From Glandiceps talaboti (Eukaryota > Hemichordata > Enteropneusta > Spengelidae), in contig NC_135552.1 in assembly GCF_964340395.1 (NCBI RefSeq), positions 12,056,194-12,120,193 of the forward strand: DNA of 64,000 nt, in the 5' to 3' direction. Position 1 is the stretch's first letter; each line of letters opens with the position of its first letter. The notes beneath the pieces are model-generated. The model was not told the origin of the DNA. It did not search any database and worked only from the letters and a program-made list of their open reading frames with translations. Below are positions 12,851-26,735 of this stretch, piece after piece. The translations under genes and the position numbers were made by a program.

Positions 12851-14309
12851 ATTCTGCCACTCATTCCTCATCAGTGCTTCCATTAAAGTTCCATTAGCTG
12901 AAAACCACAATACTAGTAATTACATGGGACATCAACAGCAATTATGCAAATGAGTCAGGTCAAACTAGAGTGGTGTACATACATGTACCTGTATAATATA
13001 CATAAGCCTACACATATAATCCTGTACAGTCATAAACCGTATACAAATTATTGTGTTACGTTAGGTTTATTTATTATACACTAGCAGCAAATTCAAATAA
13101 TTGAAACTTTTTAAAAAAATATTTTGGCACTACTCTGAAAACAAATTACAAAATTAAACAAATGGATTTGCTGGACTAAAAGATTTGACATTGTACTTTG
13201 GTGTAAGTAACAGTAATGTGGAGTGCATACAATGATGAATTTTTCAGTCTAGGGGATTTGCACACATCACATGTATTCACTTACAACATAAAACTGACAA
13301 ATTTTGTTGACTTGACATGTCCCAGTGGCTAAGTGTCAGTTTGTCTCCAGTATCTAGGAAGTATAATACATCTCACATGTACACATGTTTGCCAATGCTA
13401 TGCACATGTCTTGAACTAAGGAAGTACTATTGGCGTCATCAAGGCTTCCATCAGGTGTACTCAAGCATGCATCACTCTATTTGTCTCAAGTCACAGTCAT
13501 CCAATTAGTGTGTCATTTCATTTACATGATTTGTGTGTATAACTAGCACTCTAGACAAAAACACACTGCAGCCATCAGTCTGAATTCATGAAACCTTAAG
13601 ACATAACCACAGTCACCTATTAACCTTGCAATCCAATGATCCCACAACCCTTTTCTACATTCAAGCTGTATACTTCACTGTATTTTGTGTGAATGTTTAA
13701 GTTATTGTTCGTTCATCTGATGAATGGACAAACTGAACGTTCATCCCTAACGGCATGTTTTATATAAAATACACACATCTGACTTTGATCTCCCTTGATC
13801 TCTAGATTACTGATAATGGTTTGAACTCAGACAATCCCTTGGTAGTTTAGGGACAGCTATTTCCTGATGATGACGCTGATGATGATGCCGATAGTAATGT
13901 TCTGATAGCTGATCAAATGGTTTGTGTATATGGAAACACTCTACTGTGCAGTCTTGTAATTACATCTTGCTCCTTGTTAGTCATGCAGCATGCCAACATT
14001 GCTATATCATTCTACTATACTGACTTGTTGTAAATTTTGATGATTGTAGTGGGTAATTGGTCTTTCTCCTTGTTAGTCATGCAGCATGCTTATCTCTGGA
14101 GTACATGTACAGTACAGACTTGTAAACTAGTTGATTGTACCAGCATGTGATTGGCTTATATAATAAATACATCACTGTCATTGTTATTAGTGACATGGTT
14201 TGTTGAAATACATTGTACATTTCTTAGATAATAATGCAGCTCTGTGACTTTTTCTTATTTGTTATATATATATATCCATGAATTGCCTTGGTTATGATGA
14301 TACTCTTCA

Positions 14310-14690
14310 ACACAGCACTATGATTTTATCTGTGATTGTTGTGTACCATCCTGTGATCTATGATTGGTTTGATGAAACACTTCAATCTGTGATTGGCCTT
14401 ATAGCCCTGAAATTTGAGTTGTGATTGGTCTGTGAAAACTCTTCTGCACATGCAGCCCTGTGATTTAATGTGATTGGTCAGTATAGTCCTGTGATTTGGT
14501 CTGTGATTGATCTTTACAACTCTGTGATTTGATAGCTGATTGATCAGTACATCCCTGTGATTTGGTCAATGAGATTGGTCTGTACAACCCTGGGATTTGA
14601 TCTGATTGGTCTGTCTGATAAACACTCCAGTACAGTTCTGTGTTCTTGCTAATACTAAATATGATTGGTCTGACCAAACACTTCACTATC
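14310..14690. repeat. degenerate GTGATTGGTCTG-type repeat
   Basis: Short units of the form TGTGATTTG..CTGATTGGTCTGT recur about a dozen times at 25-45 nt spacing. The minus-strand open frame here (KSQ.CTDQS repeats) is a by-product. Confidence 0.7.
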
Positions 14691-15382
14691 TAGTGATTTG
14701 TACTTTAATTAAATGATGTATTTCTGAATGTGAATGTGAATGGGGTAGGTTTGCTGAAACATTCAAGTGTACAGCCTTTGTGATCTGTTCTTGATATATT
14801 TCACATATAAACTATATGAATACAATAGGTCACAAAACATCAATGTACATGAATTTATTTCTGTATTGTGACAGTGTGATTTCCATGTTGGCTAAGAATG
14901 GTATGAGTGATTCAGTGGCCTGAGGAAATACACAGTCTAAGTCTCTGCTATCATAGTATTTACTTACTGTACTTGAAAACTAAAGCATTAATTAGTTGAT
15001 AGGGAATAACCCTTGAGTGCAGCTTTGTATTTCATTGATCCTTGGAACACCATCATGGCATACAAGAACATCTAGTTTATGAAACATATACAAATGAACA
15101 TGTATGTTTTTCAGTGAAGACCTCAGTTCTGTGAGTTTGTGCTAATCATGATATACATGTATATACTGGTATATTAAGTACACTGTAAGTTACATATTAA
15201 GTCTGTAAGTATGTATGTGTCTGTCTGTCTGTCGATCTGTCAGTCAGTCTGTCTTCTGTCTATTTCTGTATCTCGCTCATCCCTTTAAAATCAATCAATC
15301 AGTCAATAAGTTAACCAATCATAAAATATCTGACTTTCATTGTTCTGTTGTTTTCACTCTGAATATGAATATGTGTATTGAG

Positions 15383-15386
<4 letters not shown>

Positions 15387-15447
<61 letters not shown>
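15387..15447. repeat. (GT)n microsatellite
   Basis: About 30 uninterrupted TG dinucleotides. The plus-strand open frame over it encodes only poly(Cys-Val) and is not a gene. Confidence 0.98.
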
Positions 15448-15449
<2 letters not shown>

Positions 15450-16117
15450 ACTGCACACACACATGCATTCTTATTCACATTGGCCTAGAACTAGAATGGT
15501 ACAATGTAACATGTATGTATATCAATAGGTAGATTGGTATCCATGGTAATGGCACTGATTGCCATGGATACATGCGGTCGGCACTTATGATGTACATGTA
15601 GAAAACAAGCTTTTAAGGATGTTAGTCAAGGGCAATGGCTTACAACCTTCAATCAGTAGGAGGGAAACATAACACAACACAAGGCAACACTACTACATTT
15701 TGTATAATATATGTTACTTTGCAGAATACAAGGACATGACTTCTTTTCATAATTTTTGCATGGAGAGATGTTAATTCTGATCATTTCTGCAGGATTTTCT
15801 CCTTTTCTTAAACAGAAAGAGCAAACCTAATTTTAGTAATGCTTGAATTTATGTCTTTAATTTAAGAAGAACTACGTATGTAGAGCTACATTTATGTACA
15901 AATATTATTCAAAATTGTGTTGAACAAAGTTTGAGTTTATCCTTTGGATCTAGCATTAAATTATTCATTGGGAAGAGACAAGTTGTTTTTGAATTCATTT
16001 GCTGTTGAACAGAGTTAGCTTAATTACTATGTACTACCCCTGTATATTTTTTATCTCAAAAGCTGCAATGAAAATGATCATGCAAATGCCAGTCACAATA
16101 TATCTTCATTTACCAAA

Positions 16118-16270
16118 CGAAACTTCAAATTCCTAAAACAGAAGACAATGTAACAATGCCAACTAATTTTGTCACCCAATTCACCAATAATAAAAGTATA
16201 CACAAAAAGTAAACTTCAAATTCCTCAACTAGCAGGCAATATAACAATGCCAACTAATATTGTCACTTTA
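16118..16270. repeat. two-copy direct repeat (~60 bp, ~92 bp apart)
   Basis: AACTTCAAATTCCT followed by CAATNTAACAATGCCAACTA occurs at about 16120 and 16212. Confidence 0.75.
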
Positions 16271-16535
16271 CGAAACCAATACTAAAAGTACTTGAGCACA
16301 GGTATGACATCATGGAATGACAAATAAGGGAATGACGCCAAATATCCTGATTACACAAAGCAATTTATATTACTACCCTTCATGGTCAGACATACACTTA
16401 AAACTAATAGAACTGATCTTACTAGATACATACCTACAAAATGTATACTGTAATCCGATTAAAAGAAAAGTCTCAATTTGCTTTCTAACTGAATTTTAAA
16501 GTCTACAAATACAATGTACACAAATGAATAACAAC

Positions 16536-16644
<109 letters not shown>

Positions 16645-17256
16645 CAGATGGATGGACAGAGACAGATAGGTAGACAGAAGGACAGACACTGCACCATGCC
16701 TATACTACTAGTTACTGAACCTTATCAGTTCAGTTGTGCTAAAAATCAGAATAATGAGGTAAGCACATCAAACTAAGTCTTCTTTTTTCTATCAGATTTT
16801 ACTCAACTCACAAAGATCTTCACTTCAGTACTAACTTTGGCTCTGATTTATACAGTTCTATTTTCAAATTAAAATGCAATTATTTTGTTGCATTTGCCCC
16901 TACTTTTTCCAGAGATTGCAAAAACATGTGGAAACATAAATAAAAATAAAAACAACATTTTTGATACTTAGCATTATTTGAAACATTGTCATATTAATGT
17001 GGACTTATAATTAGCAAGATGCCTGGGTAATTAGCATTCATTTATGCTAATTATGATGATATGTATTGATTTGGTACTCAAATGTAATCAATTAATGACT
17101 TTACTATCTTTATCAATGAAATGATGGAGGAGCACTGATTTACTCTGGACCAATTTTCCCTCTACAGTAGTTTGACCAGACAAATTCTAACTTAACATTA
17201 ACATTTAATTAGTCTTGATATGAATGAAGAATAGTCATCGGCCTCACATCATGTGT

Positions 17257-17598
17257 TATACCATACACAAACCAAGTTGAACAAAAAATATGGAATAAAT
17301 ACTCTGGTTGTTCTACAATGCGCATCTATGTCACGACAACGCGTGTCTACAGCACTGGTTCTCCTTTATTCAAAATATGAGTCAAAAAGTTCAAAATCAT
17401 TACTTTCCCTGATTTTTCTTTGATATTATTGGCACTGGTATAATTATGCTATTCTCCAATATTTTTCTTCATTCAGCTGCAAAATACTTGTGACCTAAGG
17501 GTTGTCATTACTCGCCTAGCGACGCATTGATACAAAGGCCCCCTAGGTCACTCACATTTCCCTTGGCTGAACATAGAAACATGTTGGGGAATAACATC
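17257..17598 (+). repeat. dispersed ~345-bp repeat, copy A
   Basis: Runs from TATACCAT to GAATAACAT. It shares long blocks with the reverse-oriented copy at 21924-22274 (AAATATGAGTCAAAA, TTACTTTCCC, CCAATATTTT..TTCATTCAGC, GACCTAAGGGTTGTC). One end forms an internal palindrome bounded by TATTCTCCAATATTTT and its complement. Confidence 0.8.
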
Positions 17599-17837
17599 TA
17601 ACTATAGTATATACTGCACCAAATCTTTTTACTATATCATGTTATTTATATCATAATAACCTACCAATATGTAACTATATACAAAATGTACATGCACTGC
17701 ATATCTAAATTTCACAGAAAATATATATTTATACATATAAATATATATATTGATATCAGTTCACCATATTCATACATTTCTTTATTCATCTCTAATATAC
17801 ATGTAGGGCAAGATTTACTGCATTTCAATGACATGTT

Positions 17838-18062
17838 AATTATTATTCCCAATATTTTTTTCCAACAACTGAGAAAAAAATGAGGGACCTAAGGGAACTT
17901 GTCACTATGAGGCCAGTGTCACTTTGAGTTACAGATAGCTATAGTATTACAATAGTCTATTTACATTGGTGACTCATAAAATAGCACAGGTTTATAACTA
18001 GGGTATAAATCCTATACTTTCTGTTCAAGCAATTTCAATTTGCCTTGTGTATGGTACAATTT
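17838..18062 (+). repeat. dispersed repeat, diverged copy D
   Basis: Contains ATTCCCAATATTTTT, GGGACCTAAGGGA and, at the far end, TGTTCAAGC..GTGTATGGTACA, in the order seen in the other copies. It is heavily decayed and lies about 240 bp from copy A. Confidence 0.5.
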
Positions 18063-18130
18063 ATTGAAATTTGACGGAGATTGCCATTTCAAATAAATTG
18101 GTTTGTGTTATGCAAACAGGTTTAACATAA

Positions 18131-18228
18131 ACTGATCAGCAAACAGCTTAACCTAGCTGGGATGCATAGCAAACAGCTTAACCTAGCTGGGATGCATAGC
18201 AAACAGCTTAACCTAGCTGGGATGCATA
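18131..18228. repeat. 30-bp tandem repeat, three copies
   Basis: AGCAAACAGCTTAACCTAGC plus TGGGATGCAT is repeated three times essentially without change. Confidence 0.95.
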
Positions 18229-18479
18229 GTATAGGAGAAATACAGTATACTACTGTATGCTATAAACACACATGTAGATATACCTGTATGTGTTCAAGAT
18301 TACATAAGTTATTGATTTGAGTATCAAGTCACTGAAAATCATAAAATATTCATTTTTATTATATATTTATGAGAATGGCAGACAATATTTGATTCGCTAT
18401 AGCGACAGAATTTGAAATGTGTTCATAACTTCTGACATTCATGCATTCAAAAGATTCAAATGGCAGACATATGAAAACT

Positions 18480-18860
18480 ATATATCTCAACTCTTTTATA
18501 TAATTTATACCCGATTTCAGGTATAAATTATCGTTGATTTAAAATTAAGTGTTCCCTGATTTATACTTGATTTCATATGTAATTTATTCTTGTTTCCCGC
18601 TTGTAATTCATCCCTGATTTCTCATATAATTTAACCCTGATTACATATAATTTATGCCTAACTTCTTATCTAATTTATCTGCAATTTTATATATACTTTT
18701 AATATCCCAGATAACTGTATACAACTTATCCCTGATTTCTCCAGTAATTTATTCCTCATTTCTCACTTAACCCTGATTATATAATAATTCAATACCTAAT
18801 GTCTAATCTAATCTATCCCTGATTTCATACAAATTCTTCCGTGATTTTTCATATACTGTA
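18480..18860. repeat. degenerate CCTGATTTC..TAATTTAT repeat
   Basis: Loosely repeated words CCTGATTTC, ATATAATTTA and CCCTGATT recur every 25-40 nt. An old AT-rich tandem array. Confidence 0.55.
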
Positions 18861-20716
18861 AACCTGGAAATTTTCACTAAAGACTTATTTTCGCCAATTT
18901 CACGAGAAAACAAAAATGAAAAATTAAATAGTGACTATAATATATAAGATGCCTTCTTGTACATGAAAACAATGTACCAGTCTGATAAATAGTAAAAATT
19001 AGTGTTTAAGAACTAACTGAAGACTCTAAAAGCGCAAAATATTCTAGTAGCGAAAATATCTACTAGGTTTACAGTATTTTATCACTGATTTTTCATGTGT
19101 GTAAATACCGGTATATTTATGTACATGTACCATGAAGTCAACGGATTAGAAAATGCAACACATCATCGGCAAGTACAAATTATTCATGACATGCAGTTAT
19201 TATGTACATCATACAAAATTGAATCTTAAATTTTGATAAAGTAAAACTCATTTCTAGTGCATTGATCATAACATTTGCAACAATAAAAATAAATCATTCT
19301 AGATTCCCTCTTTACTTCAGAAAATACATATATACCAACAACTAGACACTTAACCTTCTGAATAAAGATAGATATACATAATTCAAAGGGGTACAATTTG
19401 TAATTCTTTGCCAAAATCTATAAACGGAATAGAATGGCAGTCATTAAGTCTAACGATTATAGCAATATTGTGCTCATTTCTTGTGGAATTCAATAAGTAT
19501 ATCTATTAAACCTACATAAATGAATTCAGCTATACATCAATTTTATTGATCTGTGGATGCATGTATATCATTAGAATTATGATTATGTTCTCTATTATAG
19601 TTTTATAGACATCCTGGATTAAGTTATGATTATGTTTTCTATAACCATATTGATATCCTACCCTAGGTATATTTTATTACATACAAAAGAGAAAATAGAA
19701 ATCATGTGATCACATATATATGTACACAGTGCACCCTCTAATGATAGCTAAATTTTGTTGTTGTGGGTCAGTATGATAAAAACTCGCATTTCTTGTGAGT
19801 CACCACATAGTGAGAGATAGGGAGGGAACACCAAATTTTGGGGCATCACTAGAAATTGAGTGTGTCAGTGGCGTGTCAAATTGGCTTAGAAGACACACAG
19901 TGACACTGCATGTACAGTACATGCCAATCATAAAATAACTAACAATAGTAACATATATATATATATATTTCTATATCAATTCCTTACTAACATCATAGGA
20001 ATGTCAGCCATGAATATTACATTTATTATTAGTTGGTAAAAATAGCATATTTCAATAAAACCAATATGCATAATATTTTCTGAGTATGCATGAAAATATC
20101 AGCCATGAATATTACATTTTATTTATTTGGTGAAATTAGCAAATCAGTGAAAATCAATAAATCTCTATGATTTTTTGTGAGTATGCATTAAAATTACTGT
20201 ACATTATTAGTATTAACTACATGAATTATACAAGACAAATATGTACAATGCAGCGCTTCTTACAGAATGCTTTGTACAGAAACATCAAACACAAATTCAA
20301 AATTTTATAATTTGCATGGCTCGTTGCAACCAGATTATTATTGTTGGAGTGATTTGCAAAGAAGCTCACAATCTGAAGAGTATGCTACTGCACTGTTGTA
20401 ATCAATGTGATCCATATCAATGCATACATGTTCTGAGAGTTGATTTTAATCTATCAAGTGGCTCTGCACACAACTCTACATGTTTACATAAATATACATT
20501 ATTAAAATGATCGCAATTAATTTGTTACATTAATGAACATAGTGGTGATTCATTCTTGCAAGTCAGAGTACATTTTTTCCGCTAACACCTCTTGGCGATA
20601 TGTCTTGGGCAATGCTGTAAAGAGACCTGTGGTTTTACAATGATGTCCGTGATTTTACTCTGCTGAGTGGCTTATATATGGTACAACAGTTTTGATCATC
20701 AAATAACAATGCATTT

Positions 20717-20991
20717 TAATAAAATAATCACTGTAAAACTCTGTACAGAGCCTGACTGTTAGCCTTCGTCATGGAATGAACACAATCATTGTAAAACTCT
20801 GTACAGAGCCTGACTGTTAGCCTTAGTCATGGAATGAACACAATCACTGTAAAACTCTGTACAGAGCCTGACTGTTAGCCTTAGTCATGGAATGAACACA
20901 ATCACTGTAAAACTCTGTACACAGCCTGACTGTTAGCCTTCGTCATGGAATGAACACAATCACTGTAAAACTCTGTACAGAGCCTGACTGT
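20717..20991. repeat. 58-bp tandem repeat, about 4.7 copies
   Basis: The unit is TCATGGAATGAACACAATCA followed by CTGTAAAACTCTGTACAGAG and CCTGACTGTTAGCCTTAG. Copies differ at one or two positions. Confidence 0.95.
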
Positions 20992-21923
20992 ATGTATATC
21001 AAAATGATTTCATTGGTTTTTAGTCTTAGTCATGAAATGAACACAATTCCAAGAGTACATTTTTGTAGCTCTGGAAAATGTGCTCCAAGAACTCTAACAC
21101 ATCTTTGTCCTCCTCTGCTATGGTTACTCCTATAGGGAAACCATGGAACTGAAATATTTTGATGATTCACATGTTTTGAGTAAAAACAACTCCAGCATTG
21201 GAACAAGATACAACAGAATAAATAAGGGTTGGTTTAGTTTAGATGTTTAAATCAGTTTTTGTTATATCTTATGAAAACTGAAATAGGTGTAGGCAGTTTT
21301 TTATTTGAAAACTATGAAGGAATATGTTGCAGTTTCTCTACATGTCTATAAAGAGGAATCACAATGTAGGGGATGAAGACAAATTGTCAGAGTTCACGGA
21401 AGACATATTTCCAGCACAACTACAAGAACAAAACATTGAAACATTTAATACATGAATATACAGTGTTATGGTCGAAGTTTTTCTTCGGTACATGTTATTT
21501 ACCACAGTCACTGTAAAACTTATTGCACCATCTCCGTTTCTACAAACACATTACACACATCATGTGACATGTACCCCATTACCTATAGCCTTTAGTCATG
21601 AAATCTAAACCTAGTGAAGACAACTTCAAGAGCAACACAGTGAAACTGACACAGCCAACCAACATTAAATCCAGTCACAGTGTGTTGCTCAGATTTAAAT
21701 CTCAGCTAAGCTTTAATTAGACACCTAATCCATGTCTGTCTGATGTCATTATAGTGTATCGGCAATGTGGGTTTTGTCACACCTAAAATGCTGCCGGCTA
21801 TATTTATAATATACAGTATTCTGTTTATTTGAAATGCTAACTTAAATGGATATTCACAAATTTTAGCTTTTTCTTCTTCTAAGTAAAGAAATACGAGAAT
21901 ATAACAAAACACTTTATAATTAG

Positions 21924-22274
21924 ATGTTATTCCTCAATATTTTTATTCGTTCAGCCGAGGAAAATACGAGTGACCTAAGAGGTCTAGCGACTCATAGCGA
22001 CAACCCTTAGGTCACAAGTATTTTCTGGCTGAATGAAGCAAAATATTGGAGAATAACATAATTATACTAGCGCCAGTAATATCAAAGAAAACTTGGGGAA
22101 AGTAATGGCAATTTTGAATGTTTTGACTCATATTTAGAACACAGCAGAACCAGTGAGATAGACACATTGAAGTGACACAGACGCTCATTGTCATGATGTA
22201 GAACGACCAGAGTATATCTGTATTATAATATATTCCATATTGTTTGCTCGACTTAGCTCAGGCACCATGGTATA
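21924..22274 (-). repeat. dispersed ~345-bp repeat, copy B
   Basis: Reverse orientation relative to copy A (17257-17598). Starts ATGTTATTCCTCAATATTTT and ends CATGGTATA. The first 135 bp form an imperfect palindrome (TTCAGCC..GGCTGAA arms). Confidence 0.8.
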
Positions 22275-22289
22275 ATGTGCAGAGTAAGA

Positions 22290-22365
22290 TAGTCTGTACA
22301 ATAGGACATTCCTGCAACTGGTTTAGAAGTTGATAGCTGAATAACACAACATATCTTACAGTCTA
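22290..22365. mobile_element. MULE-like MITE (TAGTCTGTAAG family), copy 1
   Basis: Starts TAGTCTGTAC and ends CTTACAGTCTA. Flanking 9-mers AGAGTAAGA (22281-22289) and AGAATAAGA (22366-22374) differ at one base, consistent with an aged 9-bp target duplication. Confidence 0.75.
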
Positions 22366-23436
22366 AGAATAAGACAAAGAATTATTATGGCATTTCTATT
22401 TTTAAGGGATTTCATATCATTTTCATCCCAGCAAAATCAATGTTGTAATGTTTGTATCTTATTTTTCATTGATTTAACAAAGAAAATACACATAGTAGAA
22501 AGTATCAATATGTACAACACGGTTTTTGTTTTGGTCTTATTGTAAAGTCCCACGTGATAAACTATTTATAAGCAAAATACATTATAACTTATGTATAGGT
22601 GAAAATATGTGCATACACTGTATTTCAGCTGTCGATCTGCTTGTGATAAAGGGTACCACATGAATACAAGTCTCTTTGACATCAATTTCCAATTAGCACA
22701 AAATGCATAGATGTTCTTTCAAAACACAGCATTTCACTTGAAATGCTCGACACCTTTCCAATGGGTGTCTTCTAAACACTGATATGCTTTTATCTCACTA
22801 TTCATTACAGTGCAAAAAGTGTATATTCCCATATGAGTTAATGAGTCTGGCAAATTCCAAACACATTCACCGTTATATGCCAGGGTTGTCTGTCTGTTTT
22901 AGTCTGAATGGATGATATGTATCTGTACGTCCACCTGTACCTTAGTCATTCATAATCAATACTACTAGGTGTCTCAGGGCAAGTCTGGCAGTTGTAGGAA
23001 AATACAAGAATGAAATGCTATAATATGAATGTGTTCATGAGGAATGGGGAAGCATGGTGAGGCTATAAGTGTGTGCATCTAGAGGGGGCCTCAGGTATTC
23101 ATATCCATTCAGTAATTGATATGCATGTATTATAGCATCAATTATAATGTGTGTGCTGCAGGGAATCTTACACAAGTATGACAACTTAATTCAATAAAAC
23201 ACAGTACAGGATAGTACTGCATGTATTGTACAATCATCTTGAATTTCATTCCCATCATAATTCGTTTCGGAATTACAAGTTTTGGTGTTTTTAACCAAAC
23301 TAATTTTGTGATATATGATGCAAAGAAAAACTACTTCTTTCGTTGTTTAAACAATACTGTGACAAAAATGATTTCCATTGCGGGTTTCTAAAAACAGAAA
23401 GTTGTCAATATTCTACATTCAATGTTACAGAAGAAT

Positions 23437-23627
23437 GCGCTTTGGAGATCAACTTCTCCAAAAATCAAAGTATAAAAGCTTCTTTTGGTGCTTAGGTATA
23501 ATAAAAGAAATTTTGGGGTTCACTGTTTTATTTTAAAACAAACCGACATTCAACTTTTTTACCTCCACAGAGTTAACACAGTTTTGGTGGCCATATTGGA
23601 TTCTGAAATGGTTTGATTTTGACCTTA

Positions 23628-23660
<33 letters not shown>

Positions 23661-23735
23661 TAAGTATGAGTTTGACTTTCCTTGAACAAAGTTACAGCAA
23701 CAGTTTAAGGTTTTTATTTCCAAGGCAGATACTAG
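23437..23735. repeat. dispersed repeat, copy 2 (partner at 7080-7390)
   Basis: Collinear with 7080-7390, including GGTGGCCATATTGGATT and AATAAAAGAAATTT. Interrupted by the 29-nt G tract at 23631-23659. It ends just downstream of myosin exon 2 in transcript orientation. Confidence 0.6.
23631..23659. repeat. 29-nt poly(G) tract
   Basis: Twenty-nine uninterrupted G on the plus strand (C in the myosin pre-mRNA), 135 nt downstream of the exon 2 donor. The length may be approximate because such tracts sequence poorly. Confidence 0.9.
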
Positions 23736-23793
23736 ATTTAATGTAAGCTTAGCCTGATAACAGCCTTTTCTAAGAATTCAATCTTAAGCTTAC

Positions 23794-23892
23794 CTCGCCA
23801 TAGTTGGTAGAAAACGTCACCTGGTTGGCTTCCACCTTCTCCACAGTAGCTGCTTTACATAACCTATCCTCAAATAACCATACATGGTTACC
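23794..23892 (-). CDS. MYO10: Myosin X-like, exon 2 (N-terminal SH3-like subdomain of the motor)
   Basis: A 99-nt phase-0 exon between acceptor TTCTGTTACCAG and donor GTAAGC. Its 33 codons begin GNHVWLFEDRLCKAATVEKV and end TFSTNYGE. Myosin X has the same pattern at residues 8-40 (GTRVWL at the start, F-TDYGQ at the end), with identical length and splice phase. Myosin X is a plus-end actin motor of filopodia with PH, MyTH4 and FERM domains in its tail; none of those is visible here. Other MyTH4-FERM myosins are possible alternatives. Later exons were not found at lower coordinates, so the gene probably continues beyond position 1 or has exons I missed. Confidence 0.75.
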
Positions 23893-26499
23893 CTGGTAAC
23901 AGAAAAAAACGACCACTTATTTACAAACTGATAGTATCACACACCTATACACCTGTATATAGCATTCCACACTTGTTACAAGACAAGAATGCATGCAATA
24001 CAACTTACAAGTAGCTCCGATGATCAATAGCTTCTGATGTATCACACCCTTACTTCCCTAGAATCAAGTCCAATTGAATGGGGAGACATAACTCAAAGTC
24101 TCCACATGACTTGACTCCAGGCTACACCCTTACACACATTATCCAAATATGGGAAACAGATTAATATCAATAATCACATTTAATATCAATCAAACTGTGC
24201 ATGTATATGATGTCATGGTTCATAATTCAGTCACTTTTCCATTGACTACAAATGATACCAGCAACATTTTCAATGTTTCAATTTCTTGGCCCAAAACATG
24301 CATAATACATAAAAGTACTCTATGTCAGGTTCACACTCTTCCATGGATGTAGACATGTATAATCATGTTTTAAATATTGGCGCATAAATCAGCTATCCAG
24401 GTGTAAACTGTCTACTGGGCTGGATCTGTGACTTCAGTGTCACTTATGATCACTCTACATGAAAACTTGCACAAAAGTAGTGGTGTCACAAATTCAACCA
24501 TTAGAGATATTAGCCAATCCAGGTGGTAATCATTATCCAAACTGAATGGCGTTCTCTTCCTCCTTCCCATTTATTTTCCAATCAATGAATCAATCAATCA
24601 CGACAACTTTGCACTATACTATTCTTGTGATTTTTTTCATTTTTATACTCCAGAAAATCTAGTTTTCAAATTTCATATAACATTCAACATTGGGCAGCTA
24701 AATTTGGGTACCGGGATATTTGTTAAAACCAATTATATTGTATGACTTACATGTCATTCATTTGCCTAAATCATGAGATCTCCTGGGAATGGGAAATAGG
24801 TGTTGGCATGAAGTTTTCTTGACATACAATAACTGTTTACTGAGTGTAAACATGTACTAAGTAATCTGTCAAAGAAAACCTAACATGGCAGACAATACTT
24901 ATTGATAACACAGACAGACATGCAATCCGATGACATACATTCACTTCTTGGGTACTCAGTGCAAGGTCAGAAGCTATGATGTTGACAACAAAAATAGATG
25001 AACTGGTCAGAGACATCAATGTTTGTACAGTAATTGTCTCAAGACCACTGCAACAGAAGAACTTACTTTCTGGACCTATTACCAGTACCTTGTATATTTG
25101 TTTGCTTTTTATAACAGACATACCATTTAAATTTTACAGACTGTAACAAAGTGTAAGAGTACAATAAATCAGGCATCTTGTGCCCCTAAGTAAATTGTAC
25201 AAGTATTGGTCTTCAACCATTGGTATAAACCAATACATGTTTAATGTCCTTCTGCAGGTAAGGGCTATACATGAGCAGCCCAAGTGCTAACAGATTACAT
25301 AATGGACATGTGTAATAGAGTGGCCATTTGGAATGGATGATACAAGAATCAACTTTCATTTAATTAACTCTATTCCTACCCTAGCTCTAGCCATTATACA
25401 GACTTGATTGAATAAAAATATGTGTATGTTGTACACCCAACCCACAGTACTAATATTTAACCCTCTTCAGCAGATCAAGTCCATGTACAAGTCCATTATT
25501 ATTTATATTCATGTGATTTTGAAATAGGTAGTATAAATAAAAAATATACATAATATTAAGTTACATTAAGACTTTATATTCTTGCCTACGGAATCAATAT
25601 TTATTGCTAATATTGGTGCACATACCTACATGTACATGTACAGAAATCAAATGATCTGGTACATATATGTAATTGCGACTTCAATTTCATCTATGCATAA
25701 TCTAGAGATGGTTTGTACTTGGACTGTGTGGTTACGTGTATTATATCCTGCAGACAGTGACCCTGCTATAAATTAAACCCCCACTGAAAGGTTAGTGCCT
25801 ACTAAACTCAACAAAGTACATATAATCAGAGTAAATGGACACAGTATTCAAAGTACATGCTGTTACAGCCTGTAGTAAATTCAATCAAATGAAGTATGCA
25901 CATTACAGTGCTATCTCTACAAACTGCCATCCTCAATACACCTAGTTCATTAACTTTATTTCTGTAAGGTTACTTGCCACATGAACTGTCAGTCTTTATC
26001 CTAGAAACTGGATATCCAAGTGTTTCCAAGTGACCTGAATGTATATCAGTTTACTATATGTATGCATCTGACCAGCAAATAATCAAAATATAAACTAATA
26101 ACATACATTACCTTGATAGTTTTGAAACCAAAACAGGAGTTGAGAAGACAAACAATTTTCAAAAAAAATTCTATTCTGGAAATGGTACAAGTTTATTACT
26201 TTTTTTTAATAATCTTCTTTTTCAGAAGGCATTGTTTATTTGAATGTCAGAGTTACATGAAAGCAGCTTATACATGTATCTTGATACTTACTATCTTTTT
26301 GAAAATCTTTTCTACAGATTATAAGTCGACTTCGTACGATATTTAATCTCACGTGTATAACCGAACATTATACTAGTAGTATGTAAAATGATAGAGGCTG
26401 TATTTATCTGCTACCAGCTACTTCCGGGAATGAAAATAAACATTGAAAATATCTCCAGGTAAAAATCTACTATTCAAATTCCCTCTGCACACAACCCTC

Positions 26500-26735
26500 A
26501 GGTTTCAGAAATATGAAAAAACAAACCTAAGTCAGTTTTCAGAAATGTGTCACTGCCAGATGGTATAAAGTCAGATTTCAGATATATGCCAAAACAAACC
26601 TAAATCAGGTTTCAGAAATGTGTCACTGCCAGATGGTATAAAGTCAGGTTTCAGAAATGTGTCACTGCCAGATGGTATAAAGTCAGGTTTCAGAAATAAG
26701 CCAAAACATACAAATTTAAGTCAGGTTTCAGATGC
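26500..26735. repeat. interleaved 39/34-bp minisatellite
   Basis: Unit type 1 contains AGGTTTCAGAAATGTGTCAC and TGCCAGATGGTATAAAGTC; unit type 2 contains TTTCAGATATATGCCAAAAC. The order is 2-1-2-1-1-2, followed by a decayed copy. Confidence 0.85.

Noticed and set aside
12849-12893. Minus-strand candidate terminal exon NGTLMEALMRNEWQN-stop after a TTTTCAG acceptor
   Set aside because: Only 15 codons, no partner exon, no recognised family, and it adjoins a degenerate tandem repeat.
15215-15532. 105-codon plus-strand open frame
   Set aside because: Consists largely of the GT microsatellite (poly Cys-Val).
20241-20510. 89-codon plus-strand open frame rich in Cys
   Set aside because: No domain, signal or splice support; within repeat-rich intronic DNA.
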